From Chalciporus piperatus (Eukaryota > Basidiomycota > Agaricomycetes > Boletales > Boletaceae), in NCBI GenBank assembly GCA_038093975.1, contig JBBPTG010000035.1:1-64000 (forward strand): 64,000 nucleotides of DNA, given 5' to 3'. The position numbers and the translations under genes are program-made. How positions within the stretch are numbered: the stretch's first letter is position 1; every line of letters starts with the position of its first letter. This document shows, piece after piece, positions 1-14,995 of this stretch. The notes under the pieces were generated by a model. It was not told where the DNA came from and did no database searches. It worked only from the letters and a program-made list of their open reading frames with translations.

Positions 1-1
1 C

Positions 2-730
2 CCTTCCTCACGACGAGCGAAACGTCCCCCAGTCACCATCGAAGCTCTCACTCTGCTCACAGAATTCCTCAACTCTTCCGATCCTCTTGACGCAGCAGTC
101 TCCGCCGTCGCTCGAGTCGCCTTCTGGTCGTGTTGCAGACTAGGGGAACTCCTTCCACGTTCTTCATCGGATTTTCATCCAGACAAACACGTCTCCCGAT
201 CCATCCTGCCGCTTACCATCAACTCTCTTCCCGACTCCACCAAATTCACCACCTTTCACATACCATGGTCAAAAACCACCCAAGAACGGGGCGCCGACAT
301 CTCAGTCACAGCACGTCCTCACTGCACCGACCCCCTCGATGCGCTTCGCACACACGAGGTTATCAACGCCAACATTCCTGGTCATGCCCCTCTCTTCTCC
401 TACAGAACGGACTCGGGGTGGCTTCCACTTACGAAACCAATTTTCTCGGATCGCTGCAATCAAATCTGGTCTCAGCACGGTTTCCCCAACATGCCAGGCC
501 ATGCTTTCCGTATCGGCGGAACTACGGAGCTACTGCTGCAAGGTGTAAACCCAGACATTATCGCAATCCAGGGCAGATGGTCGTCTCGTGCATTCCTAGA
601 TTACTGGCGTCGAATCGAAACTGTCCTTCCTCTCTTCATCTCATCTTCAGTCGATACCGCTCGCTTACGCGACATTGATGTAATCATCTCTGAGTACACT
701 CGTCGACACGGTCTTGGTCATATTCACTAA
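2..730 (+). CDS. Tyrosine recombinase (integrase-like), 5'-truncated by window edge
   Basis: One reading frame stays open from the first bases to the TAA at 730, with no start codon inside the window, so the N-terminus lies to the left. The protein shows the tyrosine-recombinase signature: a first Arg in FWSCCRLGELL, an H-x-x-R box (GHAFRIGGTTELLL), a GRW box (the His/Trp position) and a Tyr in FLDYWRR about nine residues later. From family knowledge these enzymes cut and rejoin DNA through a tyrosine phosphate; in Agaricomycetes this GHAFRIGGTTELLL type is common in mobile DNA (Crypton- or DIRS-related). Which class it is cannot be decided without the upstream part. No intron is needed. All four catalytic positions look intact, so it may be functional if its missing part is. 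Confidence 0.75.
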   Translation, partial: PSSRRAKRPPVTIEALTLLTEFLNSSDPLDAAVSAVARVAFWSCCRLGELLPRSSSDFHPDKHVSRSILPLTINSLPDSTKFTTFHIPWSKTTQERGADISVTARPHCTDPLDALRTHEVINANIPGHAPLFSYRTDSGWLPLTKPIFSDRCNQIWSQHGFPNMPGHAFRIGGTTELLLQGVNPDIIAIQGRWSSRAFLDYWRRIETVLPLFISSSVDTARLRDIDVIISEYTRRHGLGHIH

Positions 731-3700
731 TATTCCATACCACATACACTTCGTTCAGTTCGTCAATAACAATAACCCTCTTGTCAGCTTCCCAGGCGTA
801 ATCACGCAGCTCCGGTGTGTGTCTAGGTCGCAGGCCGTAGGCCGGGCCCTAGGTTGTAAGCTGCGCCTTAACATGGTCTCTTCGTGCCCGTCCCCTCTTT
901 CGTTTCGTCCTTGTCTCGGATTCTGCGGCACGAACCGATCCTCCTAGCGCTCAGAAGGTCTCGTCCTCCCCCGCGGCTTTGACTCCTGTCTTCGTCCGGA
1001 GTCTGTCGTTCTCAGGTCACGTGACCGCGCCCTCGCGGGCGAAAGCCCGCCGGACCGACCTTCCCACACACCCACAAGATCTAGTATGAAGATCTTCGTG
1101 AACTCATAGCATTGCGCCTGAATCTCGCCTTCCATTCTCACGGAAACCTGTATCGTACTTAGTCTCAACATTCGTTCTCACAGAACCTAGTATTGTAGTG
1201 AACTACGCACAATACCATTTCCCTTCTCTTTCTTCCTCTCGTCTGAACGCCACACACGAAGGTGAGGGTCTATATAGGACGTGCACGTAGGTGCACGTCC
1301 TGACCTGTGCTCTCAGGCTGTTTATCATCACGGTACGGTATACTAGTTACAGTACTTTGTACCAGGGCCCAAGGCTCGAAACACGAGTCTCACTATCTCT
1401 CTCATCAGGTGAGATCACCCGCCGGATGAAAAGAAAGGTTGAGTTTATAAGTACGCTGGAGGAGTCAATAGTCAGGACCGAGTGTTCTGGGTTTCTGAAT
1501 ACAGTATTGAATCATCCAACCACCGACCTAGTTAACTATCGCCGGAGTGCTGGTGTTCAGTGAAACACAAGGCAAATTAAATTGCGATATCGATGGAGTG
1601 CTTGCTGAATGGGCTGGAAACTCAATGGCATGGTTTGCATAAGAAGACGACTCGGAGCAGGTTGCTCTGAGCCCCAGAGTTCGACAGAATTACAACTTTC
1701 TCTTTCCATCCCGGTGAAATGAGGTCCCATTCCTAGAGATGTAAAGCGAGAGTGTAATGAGGGGTTGGGGGAGTAGATCGCGAAGGGGGGGTACTACAGC
1801 CTGTGAGGAGCAGTGCCAATGTTAGTGAGAGGGTCAAGTCAGTGGTTACTAGTGGGCAAGTGCGAATTCTTCCAAGTTCCCACCCGGTCGGATCATCTCA
1901 TCGTGCAGTATGATTACGTATCGTCCTGCGTGGTTAAGTAGTAGTTTTTGTGTTATCGAGTTGGCCGCGCCGTGTGCAGTGTCCCTCGATAAGCAATATT
2001 GAAGCTTCGAATTCTTCCTACCCATCCAACACCTCACATCCCTGCCACTGGACATGCGAACGACAAGAAGCCCCAAGGTTCGGGACATTGGGTCAACTCC
2101 AAGCCGGAGGCGTCATACTAAGTATTAAAATTAGTAGCAGAGATGAGGACGGATCTGATCATTTACCGATTTGACGTGCACGTGTATCTGACATCTATCA
2201 TGATTCATAGCAGCAGCAACTGAGCAGGAGTAGCTGGTACACCTCAGGCTCTCGGATCTCACTGGCACCCATCGACCACCGATCGTCCCACGTCGTCATT
2301 GATCGAAATGAAATGAAAGATGGAACTACTTTGAGCACGATTTCACTGGCACTGCGTCAGGTGGGGGGGGGACTCGGGAAATGGTGGGCATGGGGACACT
2401 GACCGTGACACTCGGAGGGTGATCGACAGGAGTCAGGAAAACGGGGGACACTGGCAGAACCTACTTACCCCTGCGTGCCGGTCTACGTCCAGGGGCAATT
2501 CCGGTCGCATTAAATGAAGAGTAATAATGTCAACCGCACGCGGCCAACAACATTCTACGACTCCGATTCTACGTCTAATCGAATGCCATTCGTGTACCCA
2601 GATCCCCCCTCCCGATCCCGATGCAGCCCGTGTTCTGTGGATTGTCTAGATTCAAATTCAACAACAGCGTGCGTACTCCACATAGATCATCCACTGATAC
2701 GGCCGGATCTGGGTTTTCGTGAGCACGCGTTTGCGCCGTTCATCATATGCACTGGCGGAAGGGGTCCCTATCATGATGTCCATAGCCATGATCACGGTGA
2801 CCATCAAACATGCAGATAGTCACATCCGTCGCATACATCATCCGTGTAAGTACAAGACCATATATAACACATACCTGTTGACCAACCGCGAATGCGACAA
2901 GCTCAGCCCGAGTTTTTCCCAGCATCACTACTGACTCGGTTTGTCATGGCGCGAATGGGCGATCTTGGGTCCGCTCGGGGGATTATATATAACCATGGGC
3001 CACCACATGGAGAAGAAACCATTCTGGGCGATTTCGTCCTACAAGTAACGACGGAGAACGTACAGAGTACGAATGACGCCAACATGGTATTGCTCTTCTG
3101 GGGTACCTTACGACAACCACGAGTCAAATTGTGTGAGCGCAAATCCGATTGGAGTCCGTTGCGGCCGTTGATCAGCGTCGTCCCCCACCGTACCGTACCG
3201 TTCAATCCTTTGTTTCTCATTGTTGTTTTCAAGTCAAAAAAACTTTGGTTGACAGGCGCGGGGTTCGAGGCCTAGAACGGGATGTGGGAATTGAGCATAA
3301 CCCTGCATAAAATATACAACCAGACGATGAACGTGCCGGAGCCGGAGGTGTTTGGGGATCCCTTTCCCCAGCTCCATTTTTGGGGTGTCAGCACGCGAAC
3401 CTTGAATGATTTGAGTGGGAAGAAGACATCATACCTGGTCGTCGGCGGGCGCCGAGATACGGACTTACCTGAGCCTAAACTCGAGGCATTCCAGACCGCA
3501 CTTTGGTCAACGGGGCCCTCAGTGTTAAGTTGCTCAGCATCCTTGCGCCCGCACGACGGGATCGCCCACTCAGAGGTCGGCAACATCCGATCAAAACGGC
3601 TGCACAGTCAGACACTTTTCCTAGATCAACCCCGACGGCGAATGTTGAGTTAACACTCACCCCGACTCAAAGGATAGCACACCAAGTCATGATTGCGCAT

Positions 3701-4006
3701 GCACCCCATATCTGTCTGTCTGTCGTTGGGTTGTCGTGTGCGGAGGTGACGCAGAAGATATGGTTCAAACTTGGTTCAAACACTTGCAAATGTCTCAACT
3801 CGGAAACCCCGACGGTGCCATGCGGGGCGGAAGAAAAAACAGTCTACGAATAAACACGGAACCAAAATGGAAATCGCAAATCGTCACCTCCTCGACCATC
3901 ACTCCATGAGGGTAACTGAGACGAGGGAACGAGCGCACGCCACCATTCCCTCCGTCCTTCTCGGGACCAGACCGAAGAAGAATGCATTGTTCGATCGAAA
4001 ACATCT
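731..4006. other. Stretch without a recognisable gene
   Basis: No ORF here gives a recognisable protein on either strand and none has the codon pattern of its neighbours. The first 600 bases after the recombinase contain GC-rich inverted repeats, among them a perfect 12-bp palindrome with a CACGTG core at 1015-1026 and a short hairpin (GGGCGAAAGCCC) just after it; a GTGCACGT motif is repeated near 1279-1300 beside a TATATA. These may be the non-coding end of the recombinase element. From about 1.6 to 4.0 kb I see only low-complexity patches (a G-run near 2363, GTCTGTCTGTC near 3715). Confidence 0.5.
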
Positions 4007-5876
4007 CTAGTTCTCTATATCTCTCTCAAGTGAAATGTAGGAAGGTATCCGAACATCTGATTTTCCCTGTTCTTCAGCTGGAATGATCAAGGTTGCAGAA
4101 TTAGCTTGACCCCGAAGAGAGCACATGGACGTACGAGTAGCATGCCAAAAGTATATTACAAGGCCCGACATTACCACCACGAACGCAGGAAAATATAGCC
4201 AGTATGGCGTGTAATGCTGTTGGAGGGGTGGCGTCAGTGGCACACTCATGTGGTGAAATGTTACTCACGAAGAGGAAAAGGCCTGTGTGCGAACGTTAGC
4301 GCCGTGTTCATGAGCCACTCGATTTACGCACCAAAGAGAAGCCCATAAAAGTCGCTCGTAAGTAGGGACATATTCAAGTAGGAAGACGACGCTGTACGGT
4401 ACAGCACGGGCGCAAGGGAATAGAATAGAAACAAGGCTATCACATCGTCAGTATCATCCCCTTCTCATGCCAGACGAACTTACATATTGTGTATATGAGT
4501 AACAGACCAACTTGAGTGAGCTCAGTTTATTGTCATTCCCGTGCATCTAGTGGGTTTACGCACTCGTTTCTCGATCCCACGGAGCAAGGGGCACCAAATC
4601 ACGCTCCAGAGTGACCGCCTGGACGCCGTTCACGAGCATACCCCACATACCAAGCTGTCCGACCACCTATGACTCATTCACACTAGACTTCGCATAGATA
4701 GGAAATAGAATGCGTACCTCGTAGAGAGGTGAGTGTCTCACAAAGAACTCTTCGGTCGCATTCACTGAGCGATAAATGAGTCGACTCCGACAGACTGACG
4801 TAGGAGTACGAACCAATGCCAAAGATCGTGGCAGCTGTTACCATGAAGGCGTCTCCCAAGGCACGACTCTCGGCGTGACCATCCTTGGCAGACGCCAAGT
4901 CTGATATGACCAGCAGTCCGAGTCCACCGATGGACACCAGGACACCCTGTAAGCATTAGTTGAGACGAGGTATCACAAAGTGGAGTAGTGAGGCCATACC
5001 AGAACTTGTGTCCAATGATACTTTGTTCTCATATATATCCAACTGGCAAAGAGGCATACCGGGATAGCCCATCTACAGGGGAAACAACCTGAGTAAAAGA
5101 GATGGACATGCGAGAGAAATCTCACGCGTCTAGAAGCATACAGGACAAAAGGTCGGTGTAGTCATACGCCTTTCACCAAGATAGACATCAGGTTCAAGTT
5201 GGGCGTGAAAACTCGGATGTTCAGCTCTTACCTTTACGGCGAGGTAATTCCCTTCTACATCACTCAGCGCGAGAAGAAAGTCTAAGATTGCAGTAGATGA
5301 GCAATGACGACGAAAGAAGATGTGCAGGGATGTAACGTACACTTCCACCCATCATGCATTATCATTTTTGCCCATCCGCTGAGTCCATCTGAGAAAGTTA
5401 GTGGATGGGACTGCTTCTCACGTTGGCACTTACATCGGTATATTGTGTATGGGGTATATACGGCGAACAGAGATAGGTATCTATATCGTAGAGGTGCAAT
5501 GTTATCACACGAACGACCAAGCGAGACTACGACTGACGTGAAAAATGTTTGGGTACTGGGCAATATCCAATTCCGGCCAACCAACTCGGTGGTTGTGACG
5601 GAGGAGCACGTTAGACAGAGGCTAAGCAGTTGACCGCCTAGCAGAGCATACAGAAAAGACGGCGTCCACAGACTTATGAAACGTGCATATAAACTGCGCG
5701 CCAATGCTTTAGGGGAGTCGAAGTTGATGGGAGGGCGGATTTGCTTCGCCGATGCATACGTGCGGTCGACGGAAGAGGAACTGCCAGATGGGGACGAATC
5801 TTCAGGGACAGGAAGAAGCTGGTATTCGTCACGGACCCGACAAGTGCTGTCGAAGTTTGCATGAATGAGCCATTGC
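4007..5876 (-). CDS. SLC35F-type solute transporter (DMT superfamily)
   Basis: Joining short exons on the minus strand gives a protein that follows fungal SLC35F1/F2-like proteins along its length. In order: VRDEYQLLPVPEDSS (N-terminal tail), GGQLLSLCLTCSSVTTTEL, YLSLFAVYTPYTIYR, LSDVEGNYLAVK, WAIPVCLFASWIYMRTKYHW, GVLVSIGGLGLLVISDLASA, NATEEFFVRHSPLYE, HYTPYWLYFPAFVVVMSGL and an EEQGKSD tail ending at the TAG at 4007. Several hydrophobic helices are visible, as expected for a ten-TM endomembrane carrier. The substrate of this subfamily is not well defined. Introns are short with clear GT/AG ends (for example donors GTACGC near 4718 and GTATGG near 4998). The start is not fixed: the first frame runs open upstream to about 5876 without an ATG, and the ATGs just above it are in another frame, so a further 5' exon or a lesion is likely. 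Confidence 0.72.
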
Positions 5877-6745
5877 TGACATCGAGCTATTGTATTTGCT
5901 TTGTTCCGTCATAATGGGACAACCATGTGACTGAACTTGGAACGCAACTCACATGCCCTTTCAGCAAAACTCTCCATAGAAGACGAAAAAAAAAACGCTG
6001 AAGAAGGGTCGCTGATTGACGACGGGTCCCAACTCCCGAATCTATTCGATGGCTGGTAGTAACGTGATGCGCCAACTGCGACTCAGAACCGCAGTACACT
6101 GAGAAACCCTGATGAAGTGGTAATCTGAACTAAGAACGTCGGACAATGTAGATGGCGGCTAGGGCTCACCAAAATTTTGGAGACCAGGAACCTCTTTGGT
6201 CAATACAAGCAGAAAGACTGCGGCTTGAGCGCCTGCAAGTTGCAACTCAGGGTCCGAATCCGGATAAGGCAGGCTACACCCAAGTTGCCAAGCCGCAAAC
6301 TTGTAGCGGATCGCCACCTTGTAGTACAGCATAGTCGTTCACCATTGGTTTGCTGCAGAGGGAGCCAACGATAAACCCTTATGTGGAATGAGGCTCAAGT
6401 CAAGATGTATTTGAGATCACTAATCACTTCTGGTTTTCTCATCGTGGTGCTTTCCTCCAGAGACCACAAGGGACGTCTCCATGTCTCTCGCAATCCGCTC
6501 CACCTCTGCATGAATATTTTCCTCATTCTGTGATGTCGGCGGCGGACGCTTGATATCTACGCTGCCTGCTGTCCCTGCCCATTCTCGATCAAGTTACCCT
6601 TCCCACCCCAAGCTCATGACAGAGCTCCCACTGCCCCAGGAACCCTTTAGGTAGGAAGCGGGTCGCGCTCTGCCAGACGTCTGATGGTATCAATACAACG
6701 ATCAGCATTCCTCCGCGATATTGCTAGCCTAAGCCCCAGTTTGGC
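5877..6745. other. Intergenic region, no gene seen
   Basis: Lies between the 3' end of the DUF6533 gene and the 5' side of the SLC35F gene, both on the minus strand. A missing first exon of the transporter could be at its left end. An A-run at 5988-5996 is present. No other gene or repeat is recognised. Confidence 0.4.
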
Positions 6746-8102
6746 TCAGGTATCGCTAATCGCGTCCCGTGAAAACGCTTCGCTTGAAAGTGACTGCATT
6801 TCATGGGGGCTCCAAATTTCGGTAGAGAGCCGCGGTCGGGTTGGCTCTGTATTCGACGACGGAGCCTGTTGAATGTTCATGATCATTCGAGTGGTCTATG
6901 ATCAGAGAAATAAAAGGACTTGGTCATCAGCCGGCGACAAGGGTAGGCGACTGAGACATGCCTTACCGCAATGGATATAAACACGGGAAACCAGCTTTAA
7001 CCAACAGTCAGTCAATTAAATGGGGATGATACGACAGGGAAAACCCACCAGACGGCCAAGTTCGTGTCGGCGCTGCTGGCAAGTTGGCATATCGCAAATG
7101 CCAGGAAAATGGCTTTCAATACGCGGAGACTATTCATCATTCCTCGCTCCTAGAACGTACGGAATTCGGAACTTACCTACAATACAGACGAATGCAATGA
7201 CCCCGTCACGTATGGTAGTAGAGCCGATGGAAGGCCGTCCCCGTTCGGCACGGACAATCGTCTCCTTCTTACGATACACTATCCAGAGAAGCGTTAATTG
7301 AGAGATGCATGTGCCTACAGCGACCACAAGAACCGCGTTGGGGAAGCTGATCACCGTGCAAGTAGAGTCATATACCATTCTTGGGAACGTCAAGAGGGCG
7401 CCCACGACAGCCGTCACCAATTCCAGCGCCACAGCACCAGCACCAATTAGCGTGGCCGATGTTTTGCGGCCATATAAAGCATATACTATCACATTTTATC
7501 AGTAGGGGAGAGTTCAGAAGGGGAGGAACTTACTCCGGAGGAACAGAAAGAAGTCGAGAATGAGCAGCAGCAACTCTATCTCTGCCGCTTCAACTCCACG
7601 ATAAATACGACACCAGAGATTAGGCAAAGGATTATGAGCAATAAGATGAATCTGAAACCAGTAAAGACCGCTAGAACAAAGAAAGATGTCAAGTCCTGGT
7701 GGTCACATCGAAGAGACTTATTCACTGACGTCTGTACGACCAATGTAAAATATTTGCCGAAGATATATAGCCACTTGATATGGGCTGTTTGAGGTTTACT
7801 ATCGCAAAGCAAAGATCGCACTCGAGTACATTTCGCTGACATTGGTGCAAGACTCACGGCCAGATATAAGTTACTTCATCTCCGAGGGTTATGAGGATAT
7901 CCCAAACTACAGTTACGAGGGCAGCGGCTGATTAGATGCACACCCTGTTAGCACGCGCTTCAAATAGAAGGCGAGTTTACTCACTGACAGTGTACTCATT
8001 GACTTGAAGTAACTGCAATGATTGATGTTCGGGCGCGGCAGAGGCAAGGACTCCTTTGCCCATAGGTCCACGAAGGTCGTCTGTTTCGTCGATCAGCATC
8101 AT
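6746..8102 (-). CDS. DUF6533 multi-pass membrane protein
   Basis: Spliced minus-strand exons give a basidiomycete-type membrane protein of the DUF6533 family. The N-terminal exon ends in VNEYTV, followed by the family hallmark AALVTVVWDILITLGDEV and TYIWP, then KWLYIFGKYFTLVVQT, YALYGRKTSATLIGAGAVAL, NAVLVVAVGTCISQLTLLW, RDGVIAFVCIVG, FLAFAICQLASSADTNLAVW and a hydrophilic tail (MNIQQAPSSNTEPTRPRLS) ending at a TGA at 6746-6748. About six to seven hydrophobic helices are visible. The function of the family is unknown; it is greatly expanded in mushroom-forming fungi. The start is the upper of two adjacent ATGs at 8102, which gives the usual N-terminal length of about 35 residues before the first helix. 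Exon borders in the last third are approximate. Confidence 0.62.
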
Positions 8103-8690
8103 GCATCGAGTAAGCGTGACCTGGCAGTCAATTCGTAGAATATCCAGCGACTCACAGTTATTCGCACTTTGCAAGATAGAGTTGAAAACATGCATTGTCC
8201 ATTAAAAAACGACGATCTGAGGCAAGGGGGAACACCAACGAGTATTAATGAGCGGAGGTTTAAAACTCGTTTGAGATTCATTCGACTCAGCGTCCCCTGG
8301 TGACAGTTGGACCCTCATCTGCAAAGAGGGACAATTACGTTGTGTTTTCGAGGCGCCCAATAAGGATTCTGATTGGGGCGGCTAACCTTTACTCGCCACT
8401 ACTTATACCTAAACTGGATGCTCGAGAGGTGCTGCCCACTCGGCTAGGTTTGCAGATGGCCTTGAAGGCCCAGCGAGCGACTCGGAGCGAGTAAGTACTT
8501 GGTGAATGTCGTGCTACGCCAGAGTTCTGAGGGTAATGCAACTGGGAAACTGGGACCATGCAGTTCAGTCGAGTTGCTCAGACCCTGGGTGCCAATGCGG
8601 GCTTACGGAATATTTGGCGCCCCGACTCGCTCGCGTGCAAGTCAATTGACCCAGGTCCCACATATCCATGCAAATCAGCCGAGTACGTAT
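8103..8690. other. Intergenic region, no gene seen
   Basis: Upstream of the DUF6533 start. ORFs here are short and unlike any family I know. Presumed 5' flank and promoter of the DUF6533 gene. Confidence 0.35.
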
Positions 8691-8699
8691 CAACCGGAG

Positions 8700-9580
8700 C
8701 ACGCGAGAAGGGCCGCCGAGTGACAGATAATGACCGACGACCAGTGCCTCTGAGAATGACCTCCAAGGACGTGCGCGCTCAGAATCATGGACTCGGTAGG
8801 AGGGACAGTGCTGAACTTTAGTGAACCGTGAACGGGGGTGTTTGTGGACAAGACGACGGGCGAGGTGGTGAGACGTGCCAGCTCCCGCCCGAGCTCCCCA
8901 CCGATGCGATATTGAAGATCAGTGATGTTGTCTCTGATCGTGGTCAGGTCTGCGTCTGTGGGATGAGGCTCCATTTCATGTTCCTTCACCTTTGTTTGTC
9001 CCTTTTCTTTGGTACGCTCGTTGTCTTTTCGACGAGCCAGCGCTCGACGTCTCCCATACGTTCCTCAAGTGCACAGGCGTGAGACGCGGTCCGGCGTTCA
9101 AGCTTTTCGAAACGTTAAGAAAAATATTATTTCGCTATTACCAAGGGAGGTCCTGAAACAATGAGGCATATAGAGGAGGCTGTTCGCGTGCGGGTGGTGT
9201 CTTGTTCGGGTTAGTTGATGTGGGGTCAGATGCCCGGGGACCGCCTACTAGGGAGATTAAGATGAGCAGCGTCGGTATACTCGGCGGAGGGCGGAGCAGG
9301 CTACTCCTTTTCCTTTCACTTTGAATTTCTCTTCTCTTTTTCGCACGATCGAGCTTCCTCTATGACCTGCTGAGCAGGCGTCAGGGGTGCTTTGTCTTTA
9401 GTGTCTTGGTAGGTGTGAGCTTTGACTTTGCAGTTTTCCACCAACCTGGCACCCCGTCTCGGTGGTTGAAGCGATGAGATCGTCCTACGTCGTTGCTGGG
9501 CATGTCGGATGCCCTGTGAGCTGGCTTGTGCGACGAGAGGGCGTGCAGATTAGCGATGCTCGGTGATAGGGAGTTGGTCA
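8700..9580 (-). pseudogene. Decayed conserved fungal coiled-coil protein
   Basis: Three islands on the minus strand resemble one Agaricomycete hypothetical protein: a WWKTAKSKLTPTK block (about 9410-9450), an APLTPAQQVIEEARSCEKEK block (about 9330-9400), and LEERMGDVERWLVEK (about 9020-9070) followed after an intron by LTTIRDNITDLQYRIGGEL and LGRELARLTTSP-like text (8870-8960). In intact homologues these occur in this order in one chain. Here the first two are in different frames within about 15 bases, which looks like a frameshift, and a stop follows EKRNSK. The family is recognised from memory only, has no assigned function, and ends in a coiled coil. I therefore call a relic rather than a gene; a sequencing error could also produce the frameshift. 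Confidence 0.4.
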
Positions 9581-9859
9581 ACGAGGTGTTGAGTGGCGAT
9601 CCCAGTTACGAGGACATCGTGCAGCACGAACGTGTCTATCGCCTGTTCGCTGTGTGCAACGACGAGGTCTAGCTGACGTCGTCGACAGAGTCGACGCTGT
9701 CTGCTGTATCGCAACGCAGGTATCGCAACGCAGGTATGAACAACCTTCCCAAAGTAGAACAATGGCATCGCATTTACGTTCCGTCAAATGGGACATTCAT
9801 CCGGTACGAAGCCAATCTCGGTGGGAGCTATCTAGTCTGAAGCATGAGTGTCAACCCAG

Positions 9860-10425
9860 AGATTGATATCTAGTGCACCTACCGAAAAACACTATGTCTG
9901 GTTTGACCAACCCCTTGCAATGTTCGCATCTCGGAATCGTAGAATTCATGACAGTTTTTTGTTGATTTGATTTTTTCGTCATCGTAAGGTCGTTTACAAT
10001 CGATGAATCGTTAGGAGGCAAGCTGCCACGAGCTTCCACGATCTTGCTTTCCGGAACTCCCGCTCTGCGCTCGAAAGTGTTGATATTCTGGGTGAAGCAA
10101 GTATGGAGAAGGTCATGTCCATGTAATACTTTGAAAGATGAGTGGGTAAGGGTCGGTCGATATCCACCGGGATAAAGCTCCTTTGGGAGGGTATAAACTT
10201 GATACCGCACGAATTACAGTGTGTGGTGAAACGACGTGATCCGGCACTTACAAGGTACAAGGTTTTTTCGGAAGAAATCCAAATCGAATACTGCTTCATA
10301 TATGGAGCGCTACTAAGTACGACCATCAGAGTGATATACAGTACTCACCCGTTTGTGGTGAACGAAAATCGGGAATGCCAGCAGAAGTGCTGATGCCTGC
10401 TCGAACACTGAGTCTGATGAACGGT
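9860..10425 (-). pseudogene. Sirtuin (Sir2/Hst2 class) fragment, catalytic His lost
   Basis: Exons on the minus strand spell the N-terminal half of a Sir2 deacetylase: GISTSAGIPDFRSPQTG (NAD-binding loop, 10340-10395), YEAVFDLDFFRKN, LYPGGYRPTLTHSSFKVLHG, LLHTCFTQNINTFERRAGVP, then VEARGS, and finally IPRCEHCKGLVKPDIVFFG before a GTAGGT donor at about 9891. In sirtuins the motif is VEAHGS, whose His is the general base; here it is Arg. The first zinc Cys pair that normally follows is replaced by unrelated residues, with only CEHC left. The Gly-Ala-Gly before GIST is also altered. No Rossmann-fold C-terminal half (GTSL, Pxx) is found to 9600. It is therefore a truncated, catalytically dead remnant. 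Confidence 0.65.
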
Positions 10426-10997
10426 TACACGATAGTGCGATCATCATGAGAAACACGTTCTGTCAACGGTCGGATTTCATATATTTGGGGAGCGCTTGGA
10501 TGTCACTCTCCAGAATCTTTGGTGATTTGAGGACCTTGGTCTTACCAGAATGGGTGCATCAGAGATAGGTGTTTTTGGAGCGCTGAAGTGTGGGTAGACC
10601 TTTGGAGTCTTGATACTTGAGGCTTGAAGCTTGAAGGGTTCAAATCAGTCTGCGAAACCAGTCCTGAGTCCCGTGAGAGAAGCTCTCAATATTTCCATGG
10701 TGGCCCTCCCGGATGGGTTGATCTATCAACAACATGGCACGCGACTGATGTCTCGACCTAAAATCGAACCCTAAACGCTGCAGATGGTCGGGATGAAATT
10801 GTGGAATCGGATTGAGTTGTTGTTGTTATTGTTGTTGTTGTTGTACGCTTGTTCTCCGAGTCAAATATCCGCAAACACGTTGACGCGTTACAGACGCGTT
10901 CTTCGCACGAGTAATCTTAAGCACGCGACGACTCCCACCATTTCCTCGGATTCTTGTTGGAGGACGCAGGGCTTGCGTTTCGGTGCAAAGAGCATAT
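10426..10997. other. Intergenic region with a TTG microsatellite
   Basis: Between the sirtuin relic and RecQ. It holds a TTG/TTA trinucleotide repeat at about 10816-10843 and nothing else I can name; it should include the RecQ promoter. Confidence 0.4.
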
Positions 10998-14393
<3,396 letters not shown>

Positions 14394-14649
14394 ACACCGA
14401 TATGGAAGATCCCCTTTACAGAAAGAATACGAGGATCTCCACGTGGAAATGCGCTGGATTTGGAAACGAGGACCATTTCAACTCGGATCCTCGGTTCGCG
14501 TTTGATGGTGAACAAAAGTGCAGGCCGTGAGACTCACACATCTGCCCTCTATCCTTCTATCTGACAATACATACCTGTGCGACCCGCCCGTCGTTGGATG
14601 GCATTCAAACGGCACGATTGTCAAAGATAAGCTGCCTTTCGTGCCTTTC

Positions 14650-14995
14650 CAGTCCCGAGGTTGACTCGAGGGGCGTGATGCGAAGCTGCGAACTCGAATC
14701 TTCGAGCCGAAGAAGTACACACCTTGTTCGTGACTAAGTATGCCACTACCATACAAAGACATGGGATTGACTTACGAATGGTGTGGGGGCCACGATGACG
14801 GCGAGAATTTCGAAGAGTGCCAACGCCCATTCGTATGTCGATTGCTCGAACATGATTTGGGTGAAGAGGGGAGATATGAACGGCGTCAGTTGGGCGTTCT
14901 ATGGGTCGGCGCACCAATCCGCGAAGTACATGAACAACTCCGTACCGTAATAATATTAGATGGAGCTTGTCAGCCAAGATGATACCAAGTGCGAG
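14650..14995 (-). pseudogene. 3' remnant of a third MFS transporter copy
   Basis: On the minus strand 14760-14990 reads LFTQIMFEQSTYEWALALF then EILAVIVAPTPF, then after an intron VYFFGSKIRVRSFASR (14650-14720). The same words end the two full MFS genes nearby (QQMFATLTYKWALTLFAIL, VLFFFGSKIRA). Only the last helix region and tail remain, more diverged than the two others are from each other. It sits tail to tail with RecQ, about 260 bases from its stop. It is a relic of an older copy of the same gene family member. Confidence 0.6.

Noticed and set aside
2892..3275. Open frames of 100-127 codons around 2.9-3.6 kb
   Set aside because: No domain, overlapping frames on both strands and no codon pattern; not supported as genes.
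9705..9735. Tandem 14-bp repeat (TATCGCAACGCAGG twice)
   Set aside because: A single small duplication in non-coding DNA without further context.
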